Shown here piece after piece: positions 18,339 to 27,208 of a stretch of 64,000 nt of DNA; positions within the stretch are counted from its first letter, which is position 1, and each line of letters starts with the position of its first letter. Source of the DNA: Clostridia bacterium. GTDB lineage: Bacteria > Bacillota > Clostridia > Oscillospirales > CAG-272. The stretch is from assembly GCA_017935065.1 (NCBI GenBank), contig JAGBIF010000016.1, positions 1-64,000 on the forward strand, read 5' to 3'. The notes under the pieces were generated by a model that did no database searches, had not been told where the DNA came from, and saw nothing but the letters and a program-made list of their open reading frames with translations. Position numbers and translations under genes: made by a program.

Positions 18339-18740
18339 ATGGAAATGAGAAAGAAAATACTGGCAATATTAATGTCCGTACTGTTTCTTGCGGTGTTGAT
18401 CGCGGATACTGTGGATATTAGCGATAATAACAGTGCGCCGATTGCGGCTTGTTACGTGTCGGTTGTTTCGCTGTTTATAATTATAACGAATGAAGAACGC
18501 AGAAGAACAGTCAGAAGAATACAAAACAGAAAAAAGAGAGGAAGGACATCTACAATGAGACAGCTGATTGAAAGATTTATAGGAAAAGAGGTAAGCGTTG
18601 CATCCATAGTAGGAACGCTTCGCGGTGTACTCACCGAGCTTTCCGAGAATGCGGTCCTTATTGAGTGCAAGGGGAACGTTCAGGTCATCAACGTTGATTA
18701 TATTTACAGCGTAAAAGAAGTAAAGCCTAAGAAAAAATAA
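18339..18740 (+). CDS. Small membrane protein with C-terminal LSm-like segment
   Basis: The frame encodes about 133 residues starting one base after the AraC stop. Two hydrophobic segments (ILMSVLFLAVLIADTV and CYVSVVSLFIIIT) are followed by a basic linker and a final 62-residue segment, MRQLIERFIGKEVSV onward, that resembles a small LSm/DUF6897-like beta-barrel. That segment has its own ATG at 18555 with GAGGAAGG upstream and may be translated alone. Whether this is one fused gene or a short gene behind a spurious extension is not settled. Confidence 0.55.
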   Translation: MEMRKKILAILMSVLFLAVLIADTVDISDNNSAPIAACYVSVVSLFIIITNEERRRTVRRIQNRKKRGRTSTMRQLIERFIGKEVSVASIVGTLRGVLTELSENAVLIECKGNVQVINVDYIYSVKEVKPKKK

Positions 18741-18775
18741 CTTACCTCGCGTAATTAACTATAAGGAGATATAAG

Positions 18776-19216
18776 ATGAAAATCGCAATAGGGAATGACC
18801 ACGCAGCGGTCGAAATGAAAAATCATATCAAGGCATACCTTGAGGCAAAGGGCTATACGGTTGTCAATTACGGCACCGACACAGGCGACAGCGTTGACTA
18901 CCCCATATACGGAAAGCGTGTTGCCGATGCTATCGTCAGCGGAGAGTGTGAGCTTGGAGTGCTTATCTGCGGTACGGGTATAGGTATTTCAATGGCAGCA
19001 AATAAGGTGAAGGGAATTCGCGCGGCAGTATGCTCGGAGCCCTATTCCGCGGCTCTCACAAGACGCCACAACAACGCTAATATCATTGCCTTCGGCGCAA
19101 GAGTGGTAGGTATCGGTGAGGCAGAGGCCATCGTAGATGCCTTCTTCGGTGCCGAGTTCGAGGGTGGCAGACACCAGGCACGCGTTGATATGCTTATGGA
19201 TATTGAGAAGCAGTAA
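18776..19216 (+). CDS. rpiB: Ribose-5-phosphate isomerase B / LacAB-type isomerase
   Basis: This enzyme interconverts ribose-5-phosphate and ribulose-5-phosphate in the pentose phosphate pathway. The 146-residue length is typical. Characteristic stretches are IGNDHAAVEMK at the N terminus, LICGTGIGISMAANK around residue 65 with the active-site Cys, and RRHNNANIIAFGARVVG. AAGGAG lies 8 bases ahead of the ATG. Confidence 0.95.
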   Translation: MKIAIGNDHAAVEMKNHIKAYLEAKGYTVVNYGTDTGDSVDYPIYGKRVADAIVSGECELGVLICGTGIGISMAANKVKGIRAAVCSEPYSAALTRRHNNANIIAFGARVVGIGEAEAIVDAFFGAEFEGGRHQARVDMLMDIEKQ

Positions 19217-19271
19217 GCTTTTTTATGCAAGACTTCGTCTTGGTGATATGCAATGCTTCGCATTGATAAAA

Positions 19272-19318
19272 ATACGCAAGGGACACCTTTTTGGGGGTGA
19301 ACCTTGCGTATCTTTTTT
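19272..19318. terminator. Bidirectional terminator between rpiB and clpX
   Basis: A 10-bp stem (ATACGCAAGG at 19272-19281 with 19302-19311) has an inner CACC/GGTG pairing and a T7 tail. It is flanked by A-rich sequence on the left, so it can serve both convergent transcripts. Just upstream (19225-19265) are two small hairpins with TTC loops (CAAGACTTCGTCTTG and CAATGCTTCGCATTG) of unknown meaning. Confidence 0.8.
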
Positions 19319-20634
19319 TATTCTTTTATAACGGTTATAGGTTCTTTTCCGAGAACGAAGTCGCGAGTTACTACTACTCGCTTGACACCGTATTCGGAGG
19401 GCAGGTCGTACATCGGCTTCAGCATAATTTCCTCAATTATTGAGCGAAGTCCGCGTGCGCCCGTTCCGCGCTCTATCGCCATATGCGCGATTTCGCTAAA
19501 CGCACCGTCCTCAAACTCAAGCTCAATGCCGTCCATCTCAAAGAGCTTCTGATACTGCTTGTAAATAGCGTTCTTCGGCTCCTTAAGAATACGCACGAGC
19601 GCCGCCTCGTCAAGGTTTTCAAGCGCTACGATTACGGGAAGTCTGCCCACAAGCTCGGGGATAAGACCGTACTTTACCACGTCGTGCGCGCTCACGTCCT
19701 TATATACACCGCGTGCTACACGCTCACGCTTGGTGAGCTTCTCGTTGGAAAAGCCTATCGTCTGCGAGCCCTTCCTGTTCTCAATAATGCTCTCAATGCC
19801 GTCAAACGCACCGCCGCATATAAAGAGAATATTCTTGGTATTTATCTGAATAAATTCCTGATTTGGATGCTTTCTGCCACCCTTGGGAGGTACATTAGCA
19901 ACCGTACCCTCAAGGATTTTGAGAAGCGCCTGCTGTACGCCCTCGCCCGAGACGTCTCGGGTAATAGAGCGGTTTTCACTACGCCTGGATATCTTGTCTA
20001 TCTCGTCGATATAGATAATTCCGCGCTCTGCAAGCTCAACGTCAAAGTCTGCCGCCTGAATGAGGCGCAGAAGTATGTTCTCAACGTCCTCACCGACATA
20101 GCCCGCCTCGGTAAGAGTGGTAGCGTCGGCAATCGCAAACGGTACCTTGAAGCTCTTTGCGAGTGTTTGCGCAAGGTAGGTCTTACCTACGCCCGTGGGA
20201 CCTAGCATAAGCACGTTTGACTTCTGTATCTCTACCTCGTCGCCCGCTTCCCCCGCGCTCATAGCCTCGCCCTTGTGGGTGTGCTTACGGCGTCTGTCGC
20301 CCTCGGCTTTGTCAAGCGTGAGTATGCGCTTGTAGTGGTTGTATACACTTACCGAAAGCGCAAGCTTTGCCGCATCCTGACCTACAACGTGAGCGTCAAG
20401 CATTGCCTTTATTTCCTTGGGGCGGGGGAGAGTGTCGAGCGAGAGAAGCGGTTCCTTTTCATCACCGCCAGAGCCTACACCCTCAAACTGCTCGTCAAGA
20501 AAATCCGCAAATGTGCCTACACAGCTTTCGCAAATATACGCAGGCTCGCTTCTTGCGGGGATGAGAAGAACGACCTCGTTTTCACCTCTGCCGCAAAAGG
20601 CGCATTTGCGCTTTTTATCTCTTGGATTTGCCAT
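19318..20634 (-). CDS. clpX: ClpXP protease ATPase subunit ClpX
   Basis: ClpX unfolds substrates and feeds them to ClpP. The 438-residue protein has the N-terminal zinc-binding domain ([16 protein letters not shown] with a second Cys pair at CESC), an AAA+ domain with Walker [13 protein letters not shown], Walker [11 protein letters not shown], pore loop GYVGEDVE, and the IGF loop that docks ClpP ([10 protein letters not shown]). About 30 extra residues before Walker A are slightly unusual. It is the last gene of a tig-clpP-clpX operon, 3 bases after clpP. Confidence 0.96.
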   Translation of the reverse strand: MANPRDKKRKCAFCGRGENEVVLLIPARSEPAYICESCVGTFADFLDEQFEGVGSGGDEKEPLLSLDTLPRPKEIKAMLDAHVVGQDAAKLALSVSVYNHYKRILTLDKAEGDRRRKHTHKGEAMSAGEAGDEVEIQKSNVLMLGPTGVGKTYLAQTLAKSFKVPFAIADATTLTEAGYVGEDVENILLRLIQAADFDVELAERGIIYIDEIDKISRRSENRSITRDVSGEGVQQALLKILEGTVANVPPKGGRKHPNQEFIQINTKNILFICGGAFDGIESIIENRKGSQTIGFSNEKLTKRERVARGVYKDVSAHDVVKYGLIPELVGRLPVIVALENLDEAALVRILKEPKNAIYKQYQKLFEMDGIELEFEDGAFSEIAHMAIERGTGARGLRSIIEEIMLKPMYDLPSEYGVKRVVVTRDFVLGKEPITVIKE

Positions 20635-20637
20635 AAA

Positions 20638-21225
20638 TTAAAGTTCCTTTTTAGTAATAACCTTGTCTATAAGACCGTATTCCATCGCATCCTGAGCCGA
20701 CATATAGTTATCTCTCTCGGTATCTCTTTCAATAACCTCAAGAGGCTTACCCGTCTGCTCTGCAAGGATGGAGTTAAGCTTTTCTCTCGTCTTGAGAATG
20801 TGGTCTGCCGCAATCTTTATCTCGGTTGCCTGACCCTGAACACCGCCGAGAGGCTGGTGTATCATTACCTCAGCGTTGGGAAGCGCAAATCTCTTACCCT
20901 TAGCACCGCTTGAGAGCAGGAATGCGCCCATTGATGCCGCCATACCGATGCAGATGGTAGATACATCACACTTGATGTAATTCATAGTATCGTAAATAGC
21001 GAGACCTGCCGAAACCGAGCCACCGGGGCTGTTAATGTAAAGATAAATATCCTTATCGGGGTCCTGAGCCTCAAGATAAAGAAGCTGTGCTATAACGATG
21101 GATGCGGTGGTATCGTTTACCTGATCCGCAAGAAAAATAATTCTGTCATTGAGAAGTCTTGAGTAGATGTCGTAGGAACGCTCGCCTCTTGAGGTCTGCT
21201 CAACTACTACCGGTACAAGTGCCAT
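20638..21225 (-). CDS. clpP: ATP-dependent Clp protease proteolytic subunit
   Basis: This 195-residue serine peptidase assembles into tetradecameric barrels with ClpX. The nucleophile lies in [11 protein letters not shown], the catalytic His in MIHQPLGG, and the catalytic Asp in [10 protein letters not shown], all in the expected order and spacing. It lies between tig and clpX, the normal Bacillota arrangement. Confidence 0.97.
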   Translation of the reverse strand: MALVPVVVEQTSRGERSYDIYSRLLNDRIIFLADQVNDTTASIVIAQLLYLEAQDPDKDIYLYINSPGGSVSAGLAIYDTMNYIKCDVSTICIGMAASMGAFLLSSGAKGKRFALPNAEVMIHQPLGGVQGQATEIKIAADHILKTREKLNSILAEQTGKPLEVIERDTERDNYMSAQDAMEYGLIDKVITKKEL

Positions 21226-21304
21226 AAAAATTTCCTCCTGAAAATTAGTTTAATTAAGGCAACCTCGGTAATAACGCTACGTGAGGCTGCCTGAATTTTA
21301 GTGA

Positions 21305-22615
21305 TTATTCCTCACCCTCGGTTTTCTTGTCTGCCTTGGGGAGCTTGGTTACCGCGTTGTCCTTTACGAACTTAAGCGCTGCCGCAACGAGCATATCCGC
21401 CTTGATATCGTCGGCGCTTACCATACCCTGGACCTGTTCCTTGGGCATATTGTAAGCCTCGGCGATTCTGGTGTACTCGCCGTCAATTTCCTCGTCGGAA
21501 ACGGTAAGAGCCTCAAGTCTTGCAATAGTCTCAAGCGCAAGACGGAGCTTAACCTGCTTTTCCGCGTTGGGACGGAACTGCTGACGGAGCGCGTCAAGGG
21601 TAAGACCTGTGTACTTGAAGTAGGTAGAGAGGTCAAGTCCCTGCATACGAAGTCTGTTGTCGTAGTCGCGGACGAAGTTCTCGGTCTCCTGAACGTACAT
21701 AGCCTCGGGAATTTCTGCCTCAAGAAGCTCGATAAGCTTTTCGCTTATAGCCGACTCAAACTTGCTGTCTGCCTCATCCTCGTGTCTCTTTGCAATTTTA
21801 GCCTTAATATCAGCCTTATATTCATCAAGAGTATCGAATTCGGATACATCCTTTACAAACTCATCGTCAAGCGCGGGAAGCTCCTCCGCCTTAAGTCCGT
21901 TGAGCTTGGTCTTGAATACTGCCGCCTTGCCCGCAAGCTCCTCGGCGTGGTAATCCTCGGGGAAGGTAACGTTTACGTCAAATTCCTCGCCAACCGACTT
22001 GCCGACTATCTGATCCTCAAAGCCGGGGATGAAGGAGCCTGAGCCAAGGGTAAGATCGTATCCGTCTGCCTTGCCTCCGTTGAAGGGAACACCGTCAACC
22101 GAGCCCTCGTAATCTATGTTTGCGATATCGCCCTTAGCCGCCGCTCTGTCGGTAACCTCAACCGTTCTCGCAACACGCTTGCGCGCAGCCTCGATCTCAG
22201 CATCGATAAGAGCCTTGGTAACTCTTGCTACCTTTCTCTCTGCAACGATGCCCTTGTAGCCCTCGATCTTGCACTCGGGCTTAACCGAGCCCGTAGCCTT
22301 GAGCACGATGTCGCCGTCTCTTGAAACGAGATCGAACGAGGGAGTGCCTACTACCTCAAGACCTGCCTCCTTAACCGCCTCGTCAAACGCGTCGGGGATA
22401 AGGGTGTTGATAGCATCCTCAAAGAATACGTCCTTGCCGTAAAATCTCTCGACAACCGACTTAGGCGCCTTTCCCTTTCTGAAGCCGGGAAGCGCGATAT
22501 CCTTCACATTCTTCTCATACGCCGCGAGCTCTGCCTTGTCATACGCCTCGCGAGATACCGAAAATTCAAGAGTAAAACCGGATTTCTCGGTCAACTCATG
22601 CTTAATGTAAGCCAT
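21305..22615 (-). CDS. tig: Trigger factor
   Basis: Trigger factor is the ribosome-bound chaperone and prolyl isomerase. The 436-residue protein has the ribosome-binding loop PGFRKGKAPKSVVERFYG near residue 45, an FKBP-type PPIase domain (GDIANIDYEGSVDGVPFNGG to FPEDYHAEELAGK) and the C-terminal helical domain. It is the first gene of the tig-clpP-clpX operon, with GGAGG ahead of its ATG. Confidence 0.96.
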   Translation of the reverse strand: MAYIKHELTEKSGFTLEFSVSREAYDKAELAAYEKNVKDIALPGFRKGKAPKSVVERFYGKDVFFEDAINTLIPDAFDEAVKEAGLEVVGTPSFDLVSRDGDIVLKATGSVKPECKIEGYKGIVAERKVARVTKALIDAEIEAARKRVARTVEVTDRAAAKGDIANIDYEGSVDGVPFNGGKADGYDLTLGSGSFIPGFEDQIVGKSVGEEFDVNVTFPEDYHAEELAGKAAVFKTKLNGLKAEELPALDDEFVKDVSEFDTLDEYKADIKAKIAKRHEDEADSKFESAISEKLIELLEAEIPEAMYVQETENFVRDYDNRLRMQGLDLSTYFKYTGLTLDALRQQFRPNAEKQVKLRLALETIARLEALTVSDEEIDGEYTRIAEAYNMPKEQVQGMVSADDIKADMLVAAALKFVKDNAVTKLPKADKKTEGEE

Positions 22616-22722
22616 TGTTTTTCCTCCAACTGAATGTCTTTTTACATTTTATTTTTAAAACTAATATATTTTACAACAAACATTCCTGTTTGTCAATAGA
22701 AAAATGCTCAAAATATGATAAA

Positions 22723-23454
22723 TTACACTCTTTTATCAATATGCTTCGGTACAAACGAGAGGTAGTCTGCCGAAATTATGCTCATTTCGATCCCCTCGTA
22801 GGTGAAGGTGGCAGCTATCGTGTAATTTCCGTGTATATGTCCGTAATAAAGTCTTTTCACACCGTATTCCTTCATAAGCGAGATAAGCCCCTCTGACACG
22901 AAGCCCGCGAATACGGGCGGAAAATGCATAAATGCGATAATTTCCTTGCCCGTCGCCTCGCGAAGCGCCGCGGCCTCGGTAAGGCTCGTCTTAAAGCGAA
23001 GAATTTCCCTCGCTACCAGCTTATCGAAATCGGCAGGATTTTGCGTGCGCTGATTTTTCTCGTCAAAGAACCAGCCTCGCGTTCCCGCTATGACAAAATC
23101 CTCGCACTCGTGCGCATTATTAAATAGGAAAGAGACGGTAGTAATTCCATTCCTTTCAAAATGCTCGGCGTGCTTTTTCATAGTGGACCACCAGAAATCG
23201 TGGTTGCCCTTTAAAAAAATCTTTTTTCCGGGAAGCCTGTCTATAAACTTTATATCCTCGGTTGCCTCCTCGAGCGTCAGCGCCCAGGATATATCACCGC
23301 CGACGACGACTGTATCATCCGCCCCGACAAGCCGTTTCCAGCTCGCCTCGATACGCGAGATATAATCCTGCCATCTGTGCCCGAATACCTCCATTGATTT
23401 GTTCGTGGAGGAAAGGGTTGACAGGTGAAGATCCGCTATTGCATAAAGTGCCAT
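22723..23454 (-). CDS. Calcineurin-like metallophosphoesterase
   Basis: This 243-residue protein has the dimetal phosphoesterase motifs in order: ADLHL (DxH) at residues 8-11, GGDISW (GDxxx), LKGNHDFWW (GNHD), FMHFPP and YYGHIHG (GHxH). The family includes nucleases and phosphodiesterases with many substrates, so no substrate is assigned. It is a single gene upstream of the tig operon in the same direction, about 107 bases away. Confidence 0.88.
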   Translation of the reverse strand: MALYAIADLHLSTLSSTNKSMEVFGHRWQDYISRIEASWKRLVGADDTVVVGGDISWALTLEEATEDIKFIDRLPGKKIFLKGNHDFWWSTMKKHAEHFERNGITTVSFLFNNAHECEDFVIAGTRGWFFDEKNQRTQNPADFDKLVAREILRFKTSLTEAAALREATGKEIIAFMHFPPVFAGFVSEGLISLMKEYGVKRLYYGHIHGNYTIAATFTYEGIEMSIISADYLSFVPKHIDKRV

Positions 23455-23563
23455 ATTTTTCCTCCTTTATTTTTTTGTGCTTTGGTATTCTTTTTCTTTC
23501 GGCGGTTAAAATACTCTTGCGGGGTAAAAAGCAAATCTATTCCGCAGAAAAGAGAAAAACGAA

Positions 23564-23761
23564 ATGGATGATAAGAAATACACTACCGAGTGCGGCGGCG
23601 AGCGCCACAAGCACATCAAGGGCATCAACTGTGACGTTACGGGCTGTGTATACCATAACGGCAAGCACGAATGCTACGCAGGTGAAATATGCGTAGGCCC
23701 CAGCGATGCAAAATGCTCGGCAAATACGGTCTGTGCAACCTTTAAGCCTAAGGAATATTAA
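23564..23761 (+). CDS. Small Cys-rich DUF1540-type protein
   Basis: This 65-residue protein contains two Cys clusters: INCDVTGCVYHNGKHECYAG and CVGPSDAKCSANTVCATFKP. They match the DUF1540 pattern common in spore-forming Bacillota and probably bind metal. Its stop codon overlaps the thrC stop codon on the other strand by four bases. Confidence 0.8.
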   Translation: MDDKKYTTECGGERHKHIKGINCDVTGCVYHNGKHECYAGEICVGPSDAKCSANTVCATFKPKEY

Positions 23762-25245
23762 GCCTTGGCGAAATCCGCAACCGCCTTATCCATACCGCCA
23801 AGCTCGATAATATCGGTGTGGCGAGGGGCTTTTGTAAGAAGCGACGCAAGCGGCGTGGGAATTTGTGTCCCCGTTTGGGACGCGAGTTTTTCAAGCGACT
23901 CTAAATCGTCGGGCGCATTTTCGTTACCGAAGATAGAGGTATAAACATCGCGTGCGAATTTGTATGGGGATGCGGTTGAAGCAATAAGGATTTTCCTCTC
24001 TGCCTTTTCGGCCCTCGCATACTTTTCCTGTGCCACGACGGCAACGGCGGTATGCGTGTCGATAAGGCAGTTTTTCTCTTTATAGAGCTTACTTATCATA
24101 GCGCGCGTTTCATCCTCGTCTGCCGAATAGCCGACAAAATGCTCGCGTATTGTAGCAAAATCCTCTGTGGAGAGGGTATATTTGCCCTCGTCTTTTAGTT
24201 TTTCCATATACTCGCGCGTCTTTTCCTGACCGAGAGTGATATAAAGAAGCCTCTCAAGGTTTGAGGAAATAAGAATGTCCATTGAGGGGGATATGGTTGC
24301 GAAGAAGGGGCGGGTTCTGTTATACACACCGCTTGTGAGGAACTCGGTAAGCACGTCATTTTTGTTCGACGCGCAGACCAGCCTTTCGATAGGAAGCCCC
24401 ATAAGCTTTGCGATATACGCGGCAAAGATGTTTCCGAAATTACCCGTAGGCACGCATACGTCGATCCTGTCCCCGAATTCTATCTCGCCTGTGCTGACCA
24501 TATCGCAGTATGCCGAAACATAGTAGACTATCTGTGGCACAAGACGGCCGAAGTTTATTGAATTTGCCGAGGAAAGAAATACGCCCGCCTCACCGAGGCT
24601 CTGCTTCATCGCGGCATCGGAGAAAATTCTCTTTACACCGTTTTGCGCGTCGTCAAAGTTGCCGACGATAGCCTTTACGCATACGTTCTTGCCCTCTTGT
24701 GTCTGCATCTGAAGCTTCTGCACGCGAGAAACTCCGTCGGTGGGGTAGAACACCTGAATTTTAGTGCCGTCAACGTCGCGGTAGCCCTCGAGCGCCGCCT
24801 TGCCCGTATCTCCCGAGGTTGCAACGAGGATAAGCGCCGTGCGATCCTCGCCCGTCTTTTTGAGCGCGCGCACGAAAAGTCTCGGCATTATCTGAAGCGC
24901 CATATCCTTAAAGGCGCAGGTAGGTCCGTGCCAAAGCTCAAGTATATAGCGTCCGCCATCTACCTTGCTTACAGGCGCTGGATGTGCCCCGAACTTATCG
25001 CCCGAGTAAGCGCCAAGCGCATCCTCAAGAAGCTCATCCTCGGTATAATCGGTAAGGAATTTACCTATGATGCGCGCTGCTCTTTCGGGGTAGGTCATTT
25101 TTGAAAGCTCACGAAGCTCACCCACCTCAAGCGAGGGTATATCGGTCGGCATATAAAGACCGCCGTCAGGAGCAAGTCCCGTCTTGATCGCGTACGCCGA
25201 GCTTACCTCGTCCTTACATATTCCTCTTGTGCTGATGAAATTCAT
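23758..25245 (-). CDS. thrC: Threonine synthase
   Basis: This PLP enzyme converts O-phosphohomoserine to threonine. The 495-residue length matches the longer class of threonine synthases. The N terminus (STRGICKDEVSSAYAIKTGLA) and the PLP-lysine region LWHGPTCAFKDMALQ are diagnostic, as is ATSGDTGKAALEG. I chose ATG 25245 with GGAG 7 bases upstream over ATG 25257. It is the last gene in the lepB-rbgA-rnhB-yraN-thrC series. Confidence 0.95.
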   Translation of the reverse strand: MNFISTRGICKDEVSSAYAIKTGLAPDGGLYMPTDIPSLEVGELRELSKMTYPERAARIIGKFLTDYTEDELLEDALGAYSGDKFGAHPAPVSKVDGGRYILELWHGPTCAFKDMALQIMPRLFVRALKKTGEDRTALILVATSGDTGKAALEGYRDVDGTKIQVFYPTDGVSRVQKLQMQTQEGKNVCVKAIVGNFDDAQNGVKRIFSDAAMKQSLGEAGVFLSSANSINFGRLVPQIVYYVSAYCDMVSTGEIEFGDRIDVCVPTGNFGNIFAAYIAKLMGLPIERLVCASNKNDVLTEFLTSGVYNRTRPFFATISPSMDILISSNLERLLYITLGQEKTREYMEKLKDEGKYTLSTEDFATIREHFVGYSADEDETRAMISKLYKEKNCLIDTHTAVAVVAQEKYARAEKAERKILIASTASPYKFARDVYTSIFGNENAPDDLESLEKLASQTGTQIPTPLASLLTKAPRHTDIIELGGMDKAVADFAKA

Positions 25246-25289
25246 ATAATTCTCCAATCTTAATCCTTAAGGATTAATGCTAATATATT

Positions 25290-25691
25290 TTATATTCTGT
25301 CGGCAGTAAATGCCGCCTCTAGGTGGCAGAGCTTCTTCACCTTGCCATCTCTGTCAACTATTACCTCAATTACGTCAAAGCGCATACGAAGCCCGCCCGT
25401 ATCGCCCATCATATAGGCACGGGCGCATTTTATTATTGACTTCATCTTCTCTCTGTCCACCGCCGCGGCAGGGCGCGGCTCAAAGGGGGAAAGCGAGTCC
25501 TCTGTACGGCATTTGACCTCAACGAATACAATATGCCGACTGTCCTTCGCGATAATATCTATCTCGTGCCCCTCGGCAACGAAATTGCGCTTAAGAATTT
25601 TATAGCGATTACGCCGAAGATGCCTTACCGCCGCATCCTCGCCGATATTACCTGTTATCCGCCTGCCCGTGAGAACCTTAAGTATGTTCAT
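25290..25691 (-). CDS. yraN: YraN/UPF0102 endonuclease-like protein
   Basis: This 133-residue protein belongs to the YraN family with a restriction-endonuclease-like fold. Visible signatures are GEDAAVRHLRRNRYKILKRN, then the catalytic pattern EIDIIAKD and VFVEVKCR. YraN commonly sits beside rnhB, as here. Its biochemical role is poorly established. Confidence 0.9.
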   Translation of the reverse strand: MNILKVLTGRRITGNIGEDAAVRHLRRNRYKILKRNFVAEGHEIDIIAKDSRHIVFVEVKCRTEDSLSPFEPRPAAAVDREKMKSIIKCARAYMMGDTGGLRMRFDVIEVIVDRDGKVKKLCHLEAAFTADRI

Positions 25692-25711
25692 AAGCCGATC
25701 CGAGCCCTCGG

Positions 25712-26314
25712 CTATTCCTTATCCAGGAATTTAAGAAAGGTCAGCCTGTGTATGGGTGACGGACCGTGCGCTCTAACCGCGTCCATATGTACCTTGGTGG
25801 GATAGCCCTTGTGCTTTGCTATGCCGTATTCGGGGTAGAGCCTGTCGTGCTCAAGACAGAGCCTGTCCCTCGTCACCTTGGCAAGAATGGATGCCGCCGC
25901 AATAGACGAGCATTTCGCATCACCCGATACCACCGCAAGGGATGGAATGGGAATGCCTCTGGTGCAGTTTCCGTCTATCAGGGCAAAATCTGCCTTGATG
26001 TCGAGTGCCTCTATCGCGCGCTTCATCGCGAGCATCGATGCGTTGAGAATATTTATCTCGTCGATCTCGGCGGGCGACGCCTCGCATATAGCGTAGGCAA
26101 CCGCCTTTTCCTTAATTATATCAAACAGTCTCTCGCGCCGCTTTTCTGTAAGCTTTTTCGAGTCGTTAAGCCCCTCGATCTCGGCATCCTCTGGCAGAAT
26201 TACCGCCGCCGCGACCACAGGTCCGCAAAGCGGGCCTCGCCCAGCCTCGTCGCATCCGCAGACGAAGCGGAAGCCCTCCTGCATATATTTTTTCTCTAGC
26301 GTCATATCGGGCAT
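25712..26314 (-). CDS. rnhB: Ribonuclease HII
   Basis: RNase HII removes ribonucleotides and RNA primers from DNA. The 200-residue protein has the first catalytic acidic pair in CGCDEAGRGPLCGPVVAAAV, the NDSKKLT loop, and the later Asp in DGNC and AKVTRDRL. Its ATG directly follows the rbgA TAG stop with no spacer, so coupling is likely. Confidence 0.95.
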   Translation of the reverse strand: MPDMTLEKKYMQEGFRFVCGCDEAGRGPLCGPVVAAAVILPEDAEIEGLNDSKKLTEKRRERLFDIIKEKAVAYAICEASPAEIDEINILNASMLAMKRAIEALDIKADFALIDGNCTRGIPIPSLAVVSGDAKCSSIAAASILAKVTRDRLCLEHDRLYPEYGIAKHKGYPTKVHMDAVRAHGPSPIHRLTFLKFLDKE

Positions 26315-27181
26315 CTATATCACCTCGCTCGGCACCTCAAGGGTGATTTTTCCTATCTTAGCGCCTCTGAATTCATCAAGCAGCATAGCCGAGGTGCGCG
26401 CCTCGTCAACCTCACCGCCCGACCGCAAAAGGCCTCGCCGTCTTCCGACAAGCATAAAGAGGTCGTAGCCGTCAAGCCCGTCGCATTCATCCTCGCTAAG
26501 CTTATAGCGTGAAAGAAAGGCGTCTCTTTCTCTTTCGTAAAGAGTGGCGCAAAGCGCCATAGCAACCTCGTCGGTATCGAGAATTTTATCTCGGATAGCA
26601 CCTGTCGCCGCAAGCATAAGCCCGACGCGCTCATCCTCAAAGCTCGGCCACAGCACACCTGGCATATCAAGAAGATTAAGCCCGATATCGGTAGTAACCC
26701 ATTGCTTGTTTACGGTAACACCCGGTCTGTCCTCAACCGCCGCGCGCTTATTGCCGCAAAGACGGTTGATAAGTGAGGATTTACCTACGTTGGGAATACC
26801 TACTATCATAGCCTTGATGCGCCTTGACGACATTCCGCGCTCTGCCCATCTTGCAAGCTTTTCCGAAAGCACCGCTTTTATCGTAGCCGAAAGCTCCTTT
26901 ATTCCAAAGCCATCAGCCGAGTCAACCAAAACGGCAGACCTTCCTATTCCTTTATAGTATTCTATCCACCGCTTGCTTGCGTCGGGATTTGCGAGGGACG
27001 CCTTCGTAAGCACCGTCACCGAGGGCTTTCCCGAAAGCAGAGTATCTATCTCGGGATTTTTCGAGCTGTACGGTATTCTCGCGTCAAGCAGCTCAAGCAC
27101 GATGTCGACCTCGGGCAGACATTCCTTCATCATACGGCGGGTTTTCGCCATATGCCCAGGGAACCACTGTATATTTTTCAT
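26315..27181 (-). CDS. rbgA: Ribosome biogenesis GTPase RbgA/YlqF
   Basis: This 288-residue circularly permuted GTPase is needed for late 50S subunit assembly. It starts with the family signature NIQWFPGHMAKTRRMMKE and carries the permuted G4 (TKASL), then G1 (GIPNVGKSSLINRL) and G3 (DMPGVLWP). It sits between lepB and rnhB, the conserved order in Bacillota near rplS. Confidence 0.95.
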   Translation of the reverse strand: MKNIQWFPGHMAKTRRMMKECLPEVDIVLELLDARIPYSSKNPEIDTLLSGKPSVTVLTKASLANPDASKRWIEYYKGIGRSAVLVDSADGFGIKELSATIKAVLSEKLARWAERGMSSRRIKAMIVGIPNVGKSSLINRLCGNKRAAVEDRPGVTVNKQWVTTDIGLNLLDMPGVLWPSFEDERVGLMLAATGAIRDKILDTDEVAMALCATLYERERDAFLSRYKLSEDECDGLDGYDLFMLVGRRRGLLRSGGEVDEARTSAMLLDEFRGAKIGKITLEVPSEVI

Positions 27182-27208
27182 TGTGAAACCTCAAAAATCA
27201 ATAGGGAA